DNA of 64,000 bases, from NCBI RefSeq assembly GCF_024622045.1, contig NZ_JANKBP010000002.1; one strand, written 5' to 3'. The notes under the pieces were generated by a model. It did not search any database. It was not told the origin of the DNA and saw nothing but the letters and a program-made list of their open reading frames with translations. Numbering within the stretch: the stretch's first letter is position 1; the number at the start of each line of letters is the position of its first letter. The position numbers and the translations under genes were made by a program. Shown here one piece after another: positions 1 through 10,700 of the stretch. This DNA is from Rodentibacter caecimuris (lineage in GTDB: Bacteria; Pseudomonadota; Gammaproteobacteria; Enterobacterales; Pasteurellaceae).

Positions 1-1
1 C

Positions 2-805
2 GGTTCGAGCCGTACTAGTGATTATTTGGGGTATGGTTATGATTCCTCGTTAGTTCAGCAGGATTATTATTCGTTGTTCCGTGATCGCCGTTATAGTGGG
101 TTAGACCGTATTGCTTCTGCTAACCAAATCACATTAGGGGGAACAACCCGTTTTTATGACAGACATTCAACGGAGCGTTTTAATTTCTCTGCCGGACAAA
201 CCTACTACTTAACGGATTCTAAAATCGACAGTAATCCGGCAAATAGTACGCAGCGCTCTTCTTCCTCTTGGGCGTTGGAATCAAACTGGAAAATCAACGA
301 TAATTGGAACTGGCACGGTAGCTATCAATATGATACTCAGTTCAAGAAAACCTCATTAGCCAATACCAGCATTGAATATAACCCGGAAAGAAATAATTTA
401 ATTCAGTTAAATTATCGTTATGCGAGCCAAGCTTATATCGACCAAAACTTAGGGCGATCCGCCAATGCCTATAATCAAGATATTAAACAGTTAGGCTTGG
501 TTGCGGCTTGGGAAGTGACGGATAATTGGGCGGTGGTCGGAAAATATTATCAGGATTTAGCCTTGAAAAAACCGGTAGAACAGTATCTTGGTGTGCAGTA
601 TAACAGTTGTTGTTGGGCTGTAGGTGTCGGGGCTAGACGTCATGTTACCAGCCGCCAAAATCAAGGGCAAGATGAAGTGCTGTATGATAACAGTATCGGT
701 GTGACCTTTGAATTACGCGGTTTAGGCACGAATGATCACCAAAGCGGTATTCAAGATATGTTGAAAAAAGGTAAGTTGCCGTATATTAAAGCGTATAGTT
801 TATAA
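2..805 (+). CDS. lptD: LptD, LPS-assembly outer-membrane protein (C-terminal part, 5' end outside window)
   Basis: The reading frame is open to the left window edge, so this is only the last ~267 residues. LptD is the outer-membrane beta-barrel that, plugged by LptE, inserts lipopolysaccharide into the outer leaflet. The visible part is barrel: alternating hydrophobic and polar strands rich in Tyr, Trp and Asn. It contains the adjacent cysteine pair in YNSCCWAVG that forms interdomain disulfides in LptD proteins, and ends in an aromatic/Leu terminus (KAYSL). The TTG at 26 is internal and not a start. mlaA follows 56 bp downstream, so two outer-membrane lipid-homeostasis genes are neighbours. 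I am confident of the family from the CCWAV region. Confidence 0.93.
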   Translation, partial: GSSRTSDYLGYGYDSSLVQQDYYSLFRDRRYSGLDRIASANQITLGGTTRFYDRHSTERFNFSAGQTYYLTDSKIDSNPANSTQRSSSSWALESNWKINDNWNWHGSYQYDTQFKKTSLANTSIEYNPERNNLIQLNYRYASQAYIDQNLGRSANAYNQDIKQLGLVAAWEVTDNWAVVGKYYQDLALKKPVEQYLGVQYNSCCWAVGVGARRHVTSRQNQGQDEVLYDNSIGVTFELRGLGTNDHQSGIQDMLKKGKLPYIKAYSL

Positions 806-861
806 GCATAGGCTTGCTCTAGATTATCTTAGGAATGAGGTTTTTGCTTAAAGGATATGTT

Positions 862-1608
862 ATGAAAAAACAACTAATATTGACCGCTCTTTTGGGGGCG
901 ATGGTATTAACCGGCTGTGCAACCAAGCCAAATGGAGAGCGTAATGATCCAATGGAAGGGTTTAACCGTACCATGTGGGATTTTAACTACAACGTCGTGG
1001 ATCGCTATGTGTTAGAACCGGCGGCAAAAGGTTGGCGTGATTATTTGCCTAAGCCACTAACAAAAGGGCTTACTAATGTCGCGAATAATTTGGATGAGCC
1101 GGTGAGTTTTGTAAACCGTATGATTGAGGGCGAACCTAAAAAAGCCTTTGTGCATTTTAATCGTTTTTGGATTAATACCGTATTCGGTATCGGCGGTTTA
1201 TTTGATTTCGCCAGTGCGAGCAAAGAATTACAAGTCTATGAACAACGCGGATTTGGTGAAACATTAGGGAGTTATGGGGTTGATGCCGGTGCCTATATGG
1301 TTCTGCCGCTTTATAATGCGACAACCCCGCGTCAATTAACCGGTGCAATTGTAGATGCTGCCTATATGTATCCGTTTTGGGAATGGGTGGTGGACGGTCC
1401 TTTTTCACTGGTTAAATATGGCGTTCAAGTGCTGGACTCCCGTGCGAAGAATTTGGATAATGCGGAATTGTTAAATCAAGCGCAAGATCCTTATGTAACT
1501 TTCCGTGAAGCTTATTTCCAAAATTTGGAATTTAAAGTCAATGACGGAAACGTAAAAGAAGGCTCACAGAAAGAACTTTCTGATGATGTGTTGAAAGAAA
1601 TTGATTAA
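862..1608 (+). CDS. mlaA: MlaA (VacJ) phospholipid-removing outer-membrane lipoprotein
   Basis: 248-residue lipoprotein of the Mla pathway, which takes mislocalised phospholipids out of the outer leaflet and passes them to MlaC. The start at 862 is chosen because AAGGA precedes it and it gives a canonical lipoprotein signal peptide ending LTGC with the lipidated Cys at residue 19. An in-frame ATG at 835 would put residues ahead of the signal. Family landmarks are DPMEGFNRTMWDFN near residue 34 and RFWINTVFGIGGLFD near residue 105. The C-terminus is polar. Stop at 1608, followed by an uptake-signal copy at 1613. Confidence 0.95.
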   Translation: MKKQLILTALLGAMVLTGCATKPNGERNDPMEGFNRTMWDFNYNVVDRYVLEPAAKGWRDYLPKPLTKGLTNVANNLDEPVSFVNRMIEGEPKKAFVHFNRFWINTVFGIGGLFDFASASKELQVYEQRGFGETLGSYGVDAGAYMVLPLYNATTPRQLTGAIVDAAYMYPFWEWVVDGPFSLVKYGVQVLDSRAKNLDNAELLNQAQDPYVTFREAYFQNLEFKVNDGNVKEGSQKELSDDVLKEID

Positions 1609-1672
1609 TAAAAAGTGCGGTTAATTTTTACTGCATTTTTCTCTATGAAAGATAAGAAAAGGAGAACTGACT

Positions 1673-2062
1673 ATGACAAAAATTATTCATACCGAGCAAG
1701 CCCCTGCCGCAATAGGCCCTTATGTTCAAGCGGTAGATTTAGGAAATTTGGTTTTGACTTCAGGTCAAATTCCGGTGAATCCGGCAACGGGCGAAGTGCC
1801 GACTGATATTGTGGCACAAGCCCGTCAATCGTTAGAAAATGTAAAAGCTATCATAGAACAAGCCGGTTTAAGTGTAGCGGATATTGTAAAAACCACCGTA
1901 TTCGTGAAAGATTTAAATGATTTTGCTGTGGTGAATGCGGAATATGAGCGTTTCTTTAAAGAGAATAATCATCCGACTTTTCCTGCCCGCTCTTGTGTGG
2001 AAGTGGCACGTTTACCAAAAGATGTCGGGTTGGAAATTGAAGCCATCGCGGTAAGAAAATAA
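1673..2062 (+). CDS. ridA: RidA-family enamine/imine deaminase
   Basis: 129-residue protein of the YjgF/YER057c/UK114 family. RidA homotrimers hydrolyse reactive enamine/imine intermediates such as 2-aminoacrylate produced by PLP enzymes. Family signatures are AIGPYVQAV near residue 13, LTSGQIPVNPATG near residue 27 and the C-terminal block FPARSCVEVARLPKDV, whose Arg binds the substrate carboxylate. A good ribosome site (AAGGAG) precedes the ATG. It stands alone between mlaA and the ribosomal protein operon. TdcF-type paralogues look similar, so the symbol is slightly less certain than the family. Confidence 0.92.
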   Translation: MTKIIHTEQAPAAIGPYVQAVDLGNLVLTSGQIPVNPATGEVPTDIVAQARQSLENVKAIIEQAGLSVADIVKTTVFVKDLNDFAVVNAEYERFFKENNHPTFPARSCVEVARLPKDVGLEIEAIAVRK

Positions 2063-2100
2063 TATAGGGCGCAGTTTTGGATCTTTTTTCGCCAAATAGC

Positions 2101-2129
2101 TTTACAAGAAAAAGGATTCACTTTATAAT
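2101..2129 (+). promoter_or_regulatory. Sigma-70 promoter of the rplJL-rpoBC operon
   Basis: TTTACA at 2101-2106 and TATAAT at 2124-2129 are separated by exactly 17 bp. This is close to consensus, as expected for a highly expressed ribosomal protein operon, and it lies directly upstream of the long L10 leader. Confidence 0.8.
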
Positions 2130-2139
2130 CTTGCACCTT

Positions 2140-2340
2140 TGTTATGGCTTTAGGCTATAACCTCATTTCTGGTTGGTGCTTGACCTATTCAAGCCCCGTC
2201 CAAGACCGTAGGGGAGCAATCTTAATCATCCTACGTAGATGGTGTACAGAATAAGAATTTTTCTTGCTTCTGGGCACCGAAGTCGTCCTAATCTTAGATT
2301 AGGTAAATTAATTCCGAGCAATCGGAGTGTATTCAGGAGC
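2140..2340 (+). ncRNA. Ribosomal protein L10 leader (autoregulatory mRNA element)
   Basis: The ~200-nt untranslated leader of rplJ is densely structured. It includes a long-range pairing of CCGTAGG at about 2207 with CCTACG at about 2230, and the conserved CTACGTAGATGGTGTACAG region. In gammaproteobacteria the L10-L7/L12 complex binds this leader to repress translation of rplJL. Assignment rests on position and on resemblance to the known leader. Exact ends are estimates. Confidence 0.75.
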
Positions 2341-2349
2341 TAAAAGCCA

Positions 2350-2841
2350 ATGGCATTAAATCTTCAAGACAAACAAGCAATTGTTGCTGAAGTAAATGAA
2401 GCAGCCAAAGGTGCACTTTCAGCGGTTATTGCGGATTCACGCGGTGTAACTGTTGAGAAAATGACTGAATTACGTAAAGCAGCTCGTGAATCGGGTGTAA
2501 CAATGCGTGTGGTTCGTAATACTTTATTACGCCGTGCGGTTGAAGGCACAGATTACGAATGCTTAAAAGATACGTTTGTAGGTCCAACACTTATCGCGTT
2601 CTCTAATGAACACCCGGGCGCAGCTGCTCGTTTGTTCAAAGAGTTTGCTAAAGCAAACGATAAGTTTGAAATTAAAGGTGCCGCCTTTGAAGGTAAGATT
2701 CAGGATGTTGAATTCTTAGCAACATTACCAACTTACGAAGAAGCAATTGCACGTTTAATGGGCACAATGAAAGAAGCAGCGGCAGGCAAGCTTGCTCGCA
2801 CTTTTGCAGCATTACGCGACAAATTACAAGAAGCAGCTTAA
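2350..2841 (+). CDS. rplJ: 50S ribosomal protein L10
   Basis: 163 residues, the normal length. L10 anchors L7/L12 dimers to 23S rRNA at the base of the ribosomal stalk. The N-terminal block (LQDKQAIVAEVNEAAKGAL, DSRGVTVEKMTELRKAARE) and VVRNTLLRRAVEGT are characteristic, and the C-terminal helix that binds L7/L12 is present. AGGAG lies 13 bp before the ATG. First gene of the rplJL-rpoBC operon, autoregulated through the preceding leader. Confidence 0.98.
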   Translation: MALNLQDKQAIVAEVNEAAKGALSAVIADSRGVTVEKMTELRKAARESGVTMRVVRNTLLRRAVEGTDYECLKDTFVGPTLIAFSNEHPGAAARLFKEFAKANDKFEIKGAAFEGKIQDVEFLATLPTYEEAIARLMGTMKEAAAGKLARTFAALRDKLQEAA

Positions 2842-2895
2842 TTTCTAAGCGTTTCTTACTTCATTTAACTTTATTTATTTTAGGAATTGATTGTT

Positions 2896-3267
2896 ATGTC
2901 ATTAACTAACGAACAAATCATTGAAGCGATTGCTTCTAAAACTGTAACTGAAATCGTTGAATTAATCGCAGCGATGGAAGAAAAATTCGGCGTATCAGCA
3001 GCGGCAGCAGTAGCGGCAGCACCAGCAGCAGGCGGTGCAGCGGCAGCTGAAGAGAAAACTGAATTTGATGTGGTACTTGCTGAAGCTGGTGCAAATAAAG
3101 TAGCAGTAATCAAAGCAGTACGTGGTGCAACCGGTTTAGGCTTAAAAGAAGCTAAAGACTTAGTTGAATCTGCACCTGCAGCGTTAAAAGAAGGCATCTC
3201 TAAAGAAGAAGCTGAAGCGCTTAAGAAAGAATTAGAAGAAGCTGGTGCAAAAGTAGAAATCAAATAA
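2896..3267 (+). CDS. rplL: 50S ribosomal protein L7/L12
   Basis: 123 residues; the multicopy stalk protein that recruits translation GTPases. It has the N-terminal dimerisation domain (residues ~1-35), an Ala-rich hinge (~37-53) and the compact C-terminal domain ending AGAKVEIK. The start is ATG 2896 with TAGGAA upstream. An in-frame TTG at 2887 would merely add three residues. It lies 54 bp after rplJ in the same transcript. Confidence 0.98.
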   Translation: MSLTNEQIIEAIASKTVTEIVELIAAMEEKFGVSAAAAVAAAPAAGGAAAAEEKTEFDVVLAEAGANKVAVIKAVRGATGLGLKEAKDLVESAPAALKEGISKEEAEALKKELEEAGAKVEIK

Positions 3268-3301
3268 TTTTTGATTCTCTTATGTCCTGTTTCTCAGGCT
3301 T

Positions 3302-3354
3302 AATGGCTGGTGGGTTACCATCAGCCATTTTGTGCTATCAAAATAGGCACAAAA
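3302..3354 (+). promoter_or_regulatory. rplL-rpoB intergenic attenuator hairpins
   Basis: Two hairpins sit back to back: AATGGCTG (3302-3309) with CAGCCATT (3322-3329), and TTTTGTGC (3328-3335) with GCACAAAA (3347-3354). They share bases, so they are mutually exclusive at the junction. In E. coli the same gap holds a partial terminator and an RNase III site that lower rpoBC expression relative to rplJL. By position this is the equivalent. The rest of the 302-bp gap shows only a USS copy at 3511. Confidence 0.65.
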
Positions 3355-3569
3355 AACAGATAATAATTTTCCGTTTAATCTTATCTGTTTCCACTCAAGT
3401 TGATTATAGACGTTTTAATTTGAGTAGCCCACTACAGAAGTAAGGTTCAGAGTGCGGTTCCTGAAAACGGTGTCCATACCTTGATATGAGTCAAAATCCG
3501 GTCAAAATTGACCGCACTTTTTCTTGTGTCAGCTCAGTCTCACTAAAATTGATAGAGGAAAACCAACCA

Positions 3570-6500
3570 ATGGGTCTCTCCTATTCTGAGAAAAAACGAA
3601 TTCGTAAAGACTTCGGCAAACGTCCGCAAGTTTTAAATGTACCCTATTTATTAACTATCCAATTAGATTCGTTTGATAAATTTATTCAAAAAGATCCTGA
3701 AGGTCAGCAAGGTTTAGAAGCGGCTTTCCGTTCAGTCTTTCCAATTGTTAGCAACAATGGCTATACCGAATTACAATATGTTGACTACCGTTTAGAAGAA
3801 CCGGAATTTGATGTACGTGAGTGCCAAATTCGTGGTTCGACTTATGCTGCAGGTTTACGTGTTAAATTACGTCTTGTAAGTTACGATAAAGAGTCATCTT
3901 CACGCACCGTTAAAGATATTAAAGAAAATGAAGTGTATATGGGGGAAATCCCATTAATGACGGATAACGGAACTTTTGTCATCAATGGTACCGAGCGTGT
4001 TATCGTTTCACAATTACACCGCAGTCCGGGCGTATTTTTTGATTCCGATAAAGGTAAAACCCATTCATCGGGTAAGGTGCTTTATAACGCACGTATTATT
4101 CCTTATCGTGGTTCTTGGTTGGATTTTGAATTTGATCCGAAAGATAATCTTTATGCACGTATTGACCGTCGTCGTAAATTACCGGCAACCATTATTCTTC
4201 GTGCATTAGGTTACAACACCGAAGAAATCTTAAATTTATTCTTTGATAAAGTAACCTTTGAAATCGCCGATAATAAATTATTAATGACCCTAGTACCAGA
4301 TCGTTTACGTGGTGAAACGGCGTCATTTGATATTGAAGCGAACGGTAAAGTCTATGTAGAGCGTGGTCGTCGTATTACTGCCCGCCACATTAAAGCATTA
4401 GAGAAAGATAATGTAAGCCAAGTTGTTGTGCCTACCGAGTATATTGTAGGTAAAGTGGCAGCCAAAGATTATGTAGATTTGGAGTCTGGTGAAATTATTT
4501 GTCCGGCAAACGGTGAGCTTTCTTTAGAAGTCTTAGCGAAATTAGCACAAGCAGGCTACAAGGTCATTGAAACCTTGTTCACCAATGACTTGGATTACGG
4601 CCCTTACATTTCAGAAACCTTACGGGTAGATCCAACCTACGATAAAACCAGTGCGCTTTATGAGATCTATCGTATGATGCGTCCGGGCGAGCCACCGACA
4701 CCGGAATCATCGGAAGCCTTATTCCATAACTTATTTTTCTCTGCGGAACGTTATGATTTATCGGCAGTAGGTCGTATGAAATTTAACCGCTCTTTGGGGG
4801 TGCCTGAAGGTGAAGGTACAGGAATTTTAAGTAATGAAGATATCATTCGTGTTATGGAAAAACTCATTGATATTCGTAACGGTCGTGGTGAAGTGGATGA
4901 TATTGACCACTTAGGTAATCGTCGTATTCGTTCTGTCGGTGAAATGGCTGAAAACCAATTCCGCATCGGTTTGGTGCGAGTGGAAAGAGCGGTCAAAGAG
5001 CGCTTATCTTTAGGTGATTTAGATGCGATTACGCCACAAGACTTAATTAATCCGAAACCAATTTCTGCAGCGGTGAAAGAATTCTTTGGTTCTTCACAAC
5101 TTTCACAATTTATGGATCAAAACAATCCATTATCGGAAGTAACTCATAAACGCCGTATTTCTGCGTTAGGTCCGGGCGGTTTAACACGTGAACGTGCAGG
5201 GTTTGAGGTGCGTGACGTACATAACACCCACTATGGTCGTTTGTGTCCAATCGAAACGCCAGAAGGTCCGAACATTGGTTTGATCAACTCCCTTTCTGCC
5301 TTTGCCCGTACCAATGACTACGGTTTCTTAGAAACGCCGTATCGTAAAGTGGTAGATGGTCAAGTAACAGAAGAAATTGAGTATTTATCAGCAATTGATG
5401 AAGCAAATTATATCATCGCACAGGCAAACTCAAATCTCGATGAAAATAACCGCTTTACCGATGCCTTTGTTACAGCACGTGGTGAACGTGGTGAGTCTGG
5501 GTTATATAAACCGGAAGATATCCACTATATGGACGTTTCAACACAGCAAGTGGTATCTGTTGCGGCGGCGTTGATTCCATTCCTTGAGCATGATGATGCG
5601 AACCGTGCATTGATGGGAGCAAACATGCAACGTCAGGCGGTTCCGACTCTACGGGCGGATAAACCGTTGGTGGGAACAGGCATGGAAAAACCAATTGCGC
5701 TTGACTCCGGGGTAGCGGTTGTTGCTAAGCGTGGCGGTACTGTTCAATATGTGGATGCTTCACGTATCGTAATTAAGGTCAATGAAGATGAAACTGTAGC
5801 AGGTGAGGCGGGTATTGATATTTATAACCTCATCAAATACACCCGTTCTAACCAAAATACCTGTATCAACCAAATTCCTTGCGTGAATTTAGGCGATCCG
5901 ATTAATCGTGGTGAAGTTTTGGCTGATGGCCCTTCAACCGATTTAGGGGAACTTGCGTTAGGTCAAAATATTCGCGTGGCGTTTATGCCATGGAATGGTT
6001 ATAACTTTGAAGACTCAATGTTAGTTTCAGAACGCGTCGTTCAACAAGATCGTTTCACAACGATTCATATCCAAGAACTTTCTTGTGTGGCTCGCGATAC
6101 GAAATTAGGTGCAGAAGAAATTACCGCCGATATTCCGAATGTAGGTGAATCCGCACTCAGCAAATTGGATGAATCCGGTATCGTTTATGTCGGGGCAGAA
6201 GTAAAAGGCGGCGACATCTTAGTGGGTAAAGTAACCCCGAAAGGTGAAACTCAATTAACGCCAGAAGAAAAATTGTTGCGTGCAATTTTTGGTGAAAAAG
6301 CCTCTGATGTGAAAGATTCTTCATTGCGCGTACCAAATAGCGTCAGCGGTACCATTATCGACGTACAAGTATTTACCCGTGATGGCGTAGAAAAAGACAA
6401 ACGTGCGTTAGAAATTGAAGAAATGCAATTAAAAGAGGCGAAGAAAGATCTTTCTGATGAGTTGGAAATCTTAGAAGCCGGTTTATTTGCACGGGTTCGT

Positions 6501-7598
6501 AATCTTCTTATCGCAGGCGGTGTAGAGACGGCACAATTAGATAAGTTGGATCGTACTAAATGGTTAGAGCAAACCATTGCGGATGAAGATAAACAAAATC
6601 AGTTGGAACAGCTTGCCGAGCAATACGAAGAACTTCGCAAAGAGTTTGAACATAAACTTGAAGCGAAACGTAAGAAAATCATCAAAGGCGATGATCTTGC
6701 ACCAGGCGTATTGAAAGTCGTGAAAGTTTATTTGGCGGTGAAACGTCAAATCCAGCCGGGTGATAAAATGGCGGGTCGTCACGGGAACAAAGGGGTTATC
6801 TCAAAAATCAATCCAGTGGAAGATATGCCGTATGATGAAAACGGTCAACCGGTTGAAATTGTGTTAAACCCGCTGGGCGTTCCGTCCCGTATGAATATCG
6901 GGCAGATTCTTGAAACCCACTTAGGTTTAGCGGCGAAAGGTATTGGTGATCAAATCAATGCCATGCTCAAACAAAAACAAGAAGTGGAAAAATTACGTAG
7001 CTATATGCAAAAAGCCTATGATTTAGGACAAGGTTCACAAAAAGTGGATTTAAGCACTTTCACTGATGAAGAAGTACTGCGTTTGGCTGAAAATCTACGT
7101 AAAGGTTTACCGGTTGCGACCCCTGTGTTCGATGGTGCAGATGAAACGGAAATCAAGGAGTTATTAAAACTCGGCGGTTTACCAACTTCTGGTCAGATTA
7201 CCCTATACGATGGGCGTACCGGCGAGAAATTTGAGCGTCCGGTAACCGTGGGTTACATGTATATGCTCAAGTTGAACCACTTGGTTGATGACAAAATGCA
7301 TGCCCGTTCAACCGGTTCTTACAGTCTCGTGACACAACAACCGTTAGGCGGTAAAGCGCAATTCGGGGGACAACGTTTCGGTGAGATGGAGGTATGGGCG
7401 CTTGAAGCATACGGCGCAGCTTACACGTTACAAGAAATGTTAACCGTGAAATCCGATGATGTGAACGGTCGTACGAAGATGTATAAAAACATCGTCAGCG
7501 GCAACCAACAAATGGATCCGGGTACACCGGAATCTTTCAACGTAATTATGAAAGAAATCCGTTCACTTGGTTTAAATATCGAGTTAGACGAAGAGTAA
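3570..7598 (+). CDS. rpoB: RNA polymerase beta subunit
   Basis: 1342 residues from ATG 3570, exactly the E. coli length, and matching its N-terminus (SEKKRIRKDFGKRPQVL). AGAGGAA precedes this start. An in-frame ATG at 3486 would add 28 unrelated residues running through an uptake signal, so it is rejected. The rifampicin-pocket segment (GSSQLSQFMDQNNPLSE, HKRRISALGPGGL) has the wild-type sequence. The C-terminal clamp motif EMEVWALEAYGAAYTLQEML is intact. It forms the catalytic core with RpoC. Confidence 0.99.
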   Translation: MGLSYSEKKRIRKDFGKRPQVLNVPYLLTIQLDSFDKFIQKDPEGQQGLEAAFRSVFPIVSNNGYTELQYVDYRLEEPEFDVRECQIRGSTYAAGLRVKLRLVSYDKESSSRTVKDIKENEVYMGEIPLMTDNGTFVINGTERVIVSQLHRSPGVFFDSDKGKTHSSGKVLYNARIIPYRGSWLDFEFDPKDNLYARIDRRRKLPATIILRALGYNTEEILNLFFDKVTFEIADNKLLMTLVPDRLRGETASFDIEANGKVYVERGRRITARHIKALEKDNVSQVVVPTEYIVGKVAAKDYVDLESGEIICPANGELSLEVLAKLAQAGYKVIETLFTNDLDYGPYISETLRVDPTYDKTSALYEIYRMMRPGEPPTPESSEALFHNLFFSAERYDLSAVGRMKFNRSLGVPEGEGTGILSNEDIIRVMEKLIDIRNGRGEVDDIDHLGNRRIRSVGEMAENQFRIGLVRVERAVKERLSLGDLDAITPQDLINPKPISAAVKEFFGSSQLSQFMDQNNPLSEVTHKRRISALGPGGLTRERAGFEVRDVHNTHYGRLCPIETPEGPNIGLINSLSAFARTNDYGFLETPYRKVVDGQVTEEIEYLSAIDEANYIIAQANSNLDENNRFTDAFVTARGERGESGLYKPEDIHYMDVSTQQVVSVAAALIPFLEHDDANRALMGANMQRQAVPTLRADKPLVGTGMEKPIALDSGVAVVAKRGGTVQYVDASRIVIKVNEDETVAGEAGIDIYNLIKYTRSNQNTCINQIPCVNLGDPINRGEVLADGPSTDLGELALGQNIRVAFMPWNGYNFEDSMLVSERVVQQDRFTTIHIQELSCVARDTKLGAEEITADIPNVGESALSKLDESGIVYVGAEVKGGDILVGKVTPKGETQLTPEEKLLRAIFGEKASDVKDSSLRVPNSVSGTIIDVQVFTRDGVEKDKRALEIEEMQLKEAKKDLSDELEILEAGLFARVRNLLIAGGVETAQLDKLDRTKWLEQTIADEDKQNQLEQLAEQYEELRKEFEHKLEAKRKKIIKGDDLAPGVLKVVKVYLAVKRQIQPGDKMAGRHGNKGVISKINPVEDMPYDENGQPVEIVLNPLGVPSRMNIGQILETHLGLAAKGIGDQINAMLKQKQEVEKLRSYMQKAYDLGQGSQKVDLSTFTDEEVLRLAENLRKGLPVATPVFDGADETEIKELLKLGGLPTSGQITLYDGRTGEKFERPVTVGYMYMLKLNHLVDDKMHARSTGSYSLVTQQPLGGKAQFGGQRFGEMEVWALEAYGAAYTLQEMLTVKSDDVNGRTKMYKNIVSGNQQMDPGTPESFNVIMKEIRSLGLNIELDEE

Positions 7599-7653
7599 TT
7601 AGGAAACTTTCCTTCTCCAAATAATGAGGAAGGAAAGAAAAATGACATCGCCG

Positions 7654-7692
7654 AAGTGCGGTCAAAATTCTCGGTAATTTTTAACCGCACTT
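7654..7692. repeat. Inverted pair of DNA uptake signal sequences between rpoB and rpoC
   Basis: AAGTGCGGT at 7654-7662 and ACCGCACTT at 7684-7692 form an inverted repeat with a 21-bp loop. Pairs like this are typical intergenic uptake-signal hairpins of Pasteurellaceae. Here it lies within an operon and has no T-run, so read-through into rpoC is expected. Confidence 0.85.
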
Positions 7693-7722
7693 TAAACTTT
7701 TAACTCCGACAGGAGAATGTTT

Positions 7723-10700
7723 GTGAAAGACTTAGTTAAGTTTTTAAAAGCACAGTCAAAAACCAGCGAAGATTTTGATGTGATTAAAATTGGGTTAGCC
7801 TCACCGGATATGATCCGTTCTTGGTCATTTGGTGAAGTGAAAAAACCGGAAACCATTAATTATCGCACCTTCAAGCCTGAGCGTGACGGTCTTTTCTGTG
7901 CACGTATTTTCGGACCGGTAAAAGATTACGAATGTTTATGCGGTAAATATAAACGTTTGAAACACCGGGGCGTTATTTGTGAAAAATGTGGCGTTGAAGT
8001 CACTCAAACCAAAGTTCGCCGTGAACGCATGGGGCATATTGAATTAGCCTCACCAGTTGCGCATATTTGGTTCTTAAAATCCCTTCCGTCCCGTATCGGT
8101 TTATTATTGGATATGCCGTTGCGTGATATTGAACGCGTACTTTATTTTGAAATGTACATCGTCACCGAGCCGGGCATGACGGATTTAGAGCGTGGTCAAT
8201 TATTAACGGAAGAACAATATCTTGATGCTGAAGATCGTTGGCAAGATGAATTTGAAGCAAAAATGGGGGCGGAAGCAATCCAAGATCTATTAAAAGGTAT
8301 GGATCTTGATGTGGAATGCGAAAAATTACGTGAAGAGTTACAAGAAACCAATTCTGAAACAAAACGTAAGAAAATTACTAAACGTCTAAAATTATTAGAA
8401 GCATTTATTCAGTCGGGTAACAAACCGGAATGGATGGTGATGACCGTATTACCGGTACTTCCACCGGATCTTCGTCCGTTAGTACCATTAGACGGCGGAC
8501 GTTTTGCGACTTCCGATTTGAACGATTTATACCGTCGAGTGATTAACCGTAATAACCGTTTAAAACGTTTATTGGATCTTATCGCTCCGGATATTATTGT
8601 GCGTAATGAGAAACGGATGTTGCAAGAATCGGTCGATGCGTTATTGGATAACGGTCGCCGCGGTCGTGCAATTACCGGTTCTAATCGTCGTCCGTTAAAA
8701 TCCTTAGCAGATATGATTAAGGGTAAACAAGGTCGTTTCCGTCAAAACCTATTGGGTAAACGTGTTGACTATTCCGGCCGTTCGGTAATCACCGTAGGTC
8801 CATACCTACACCTACATCAATGCGGTTTACCGAAGAAAATGGCATTGGAATTATTCCGTCCGTTTATCTATGCAAAATTAGAAAGTCGCGGTTATGCCAC
8901 AACCATTAAAGCGGCGAAGAAAATGGTTGAGCGTGAAGAGGCGATTGTTTGGGATATTCTTGCGGAAGTGATTCGCGAACATCCGATTTTATTGAACCGT
9001 GCTCCAACACTTCACCGTTTGGGTATTCAAGCGTTTGAACCAATCTTAATCGAAGGTAAAGCGATTCAATTACACCCGCTCGTGTGTGCTGCGTTCAATG
9101 CGGACTTCGATGGTGACCAAATGGCGGTTCACGTTCCGTTAACCCTTGAGGCCCAATTAGAAGCCCGCGCGTTGATGATGTCCACCAATAACGTCCTTTC
9201 ACCGGCGAACGGTGATCCTATTATCGTGCCATCACAAGACGTGGTATTGGGGCTTTATTATATGACCCGAGAAAAAGTGAACGGTAAAGGCGAAGGAATG
9301 TTATTGCAAGATCCGCGTGAGGCGGAAAGAGCTTATTCTACCGGTCAGGCAGAATTGCATTCTCGTGTAAAAGTACGGATCACTGAATATGTAAAAAATG
9401 AAGCCGGCGAACTTGATGCAGTGACAACATTAACGGATACCACCATTGGCCGTGCGATTTTATGGATGATTGCACCGAAAGGTATGCCTTATGCGTTGTT
9501 TAATCAAACATTAGGCAAAAAAGCGATCTCCAAATTAATTAATGAAGCATACCGTCGTTTAGGCTTAAAAGAATCGGTTATGTTTGCCGACCAAATTATG
9601 TACACCGGTTTTGCTTATGCGGCTCGCTCCGGTTCATCTGTCGGTATTGACGACATGGTGATCCCTGAGAAGAAATATGAAATTATTTCGGCAGCGGAAG
9701 ACGAAGTAGCGGAAATCCAAGAGCAATTCCAATCCGGTCTTGTGACAGCAGGCGAACGTTACAATAAAGTGATCGATATTTGGGCTGCGGCAAACGAACG
9801 TGTTGCAAAAGCGATGATGGAAAATCTTTCTACGGAAGAAGTGCTGAACCGTGAAGGTAAACCTGAAAAACAAGCCTCGTTTAATAGTATTTTTATGATG
9901 GCGGATTCCGGTGCGCGTGGTTCTGCGGCACAGATTCGTCAGCTGGCGGGGATGCGTGGTTTGATGGCGCGTCCGGACGGCTCGATCATTGAAACGCCAA
10001 TCACCGCGAACTTCCGTGAAGGGTTGAACGTACTTCAATACTTTATTTCAACCCACGGTGCGCGTAAAGGTTTGGCGGATACCGCATTGAAAACAGCGAA
10101 CTCCGGTTATTTGACCCGTCGTCTAGTTGACGTGGCACAAGACTTGGTGATTATTGAAGATGACTGTGGTACGCACGAAGGCTTAGTGATGACCCCGTTA
10201 ATTGAGGGGGGCGATGAAAAAGTCCCACTTCGCGAGTTAGTATTAGGTCGTGTAGCAGCAGAAGATATCTATAAGCCTGGAACAGAAGAAGTCTTAATTG
10301 CACGTAATACGTTACTAGATGAAAAACTTTGTGATGTGTTAGATGCAAATTCGGTAGATAGCGTGAAAGTACGCTCAGTAGTAACCTGTGATACCAATTA
10401 TGGCGTTTGCGCTAAATGTTACGGTCGTGACTTGGCGCGCGGTCACTTAATCAACCAAGGTGAAGCGGTAGGCGTTATTGCGGCGCAATCTATCGGTGAA
10501 CCGGGAACACAGTTAACCATGCGTACGTTCCATATCGGTGGTGCGGCGTCTGCGGCAGCAAAAGAATCTAGCGTACAAGCGAAAAATACCGGTACATTAC
10601 ACTTAGCCAATGCGAAATTTGTCACGAATGATGAAGGTAAATTAGTGTTAACTTCCCGTAATACGGAATTAACTGTTACTGACGCATTCGGTCGTACCAA

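Noticed and set aside
2880..3263. 127-codon open frame antisense to rplL
   Set aside because: Alanine-rich antisense shadow of a highly biased gene; no ribosome site or family match.
3486..3569. Extended rpoB start
   Set aside because: The extra 28 residues cross an uptake signal and have no counterpart in RpoB, which starts at 3570 with the E. coli length.
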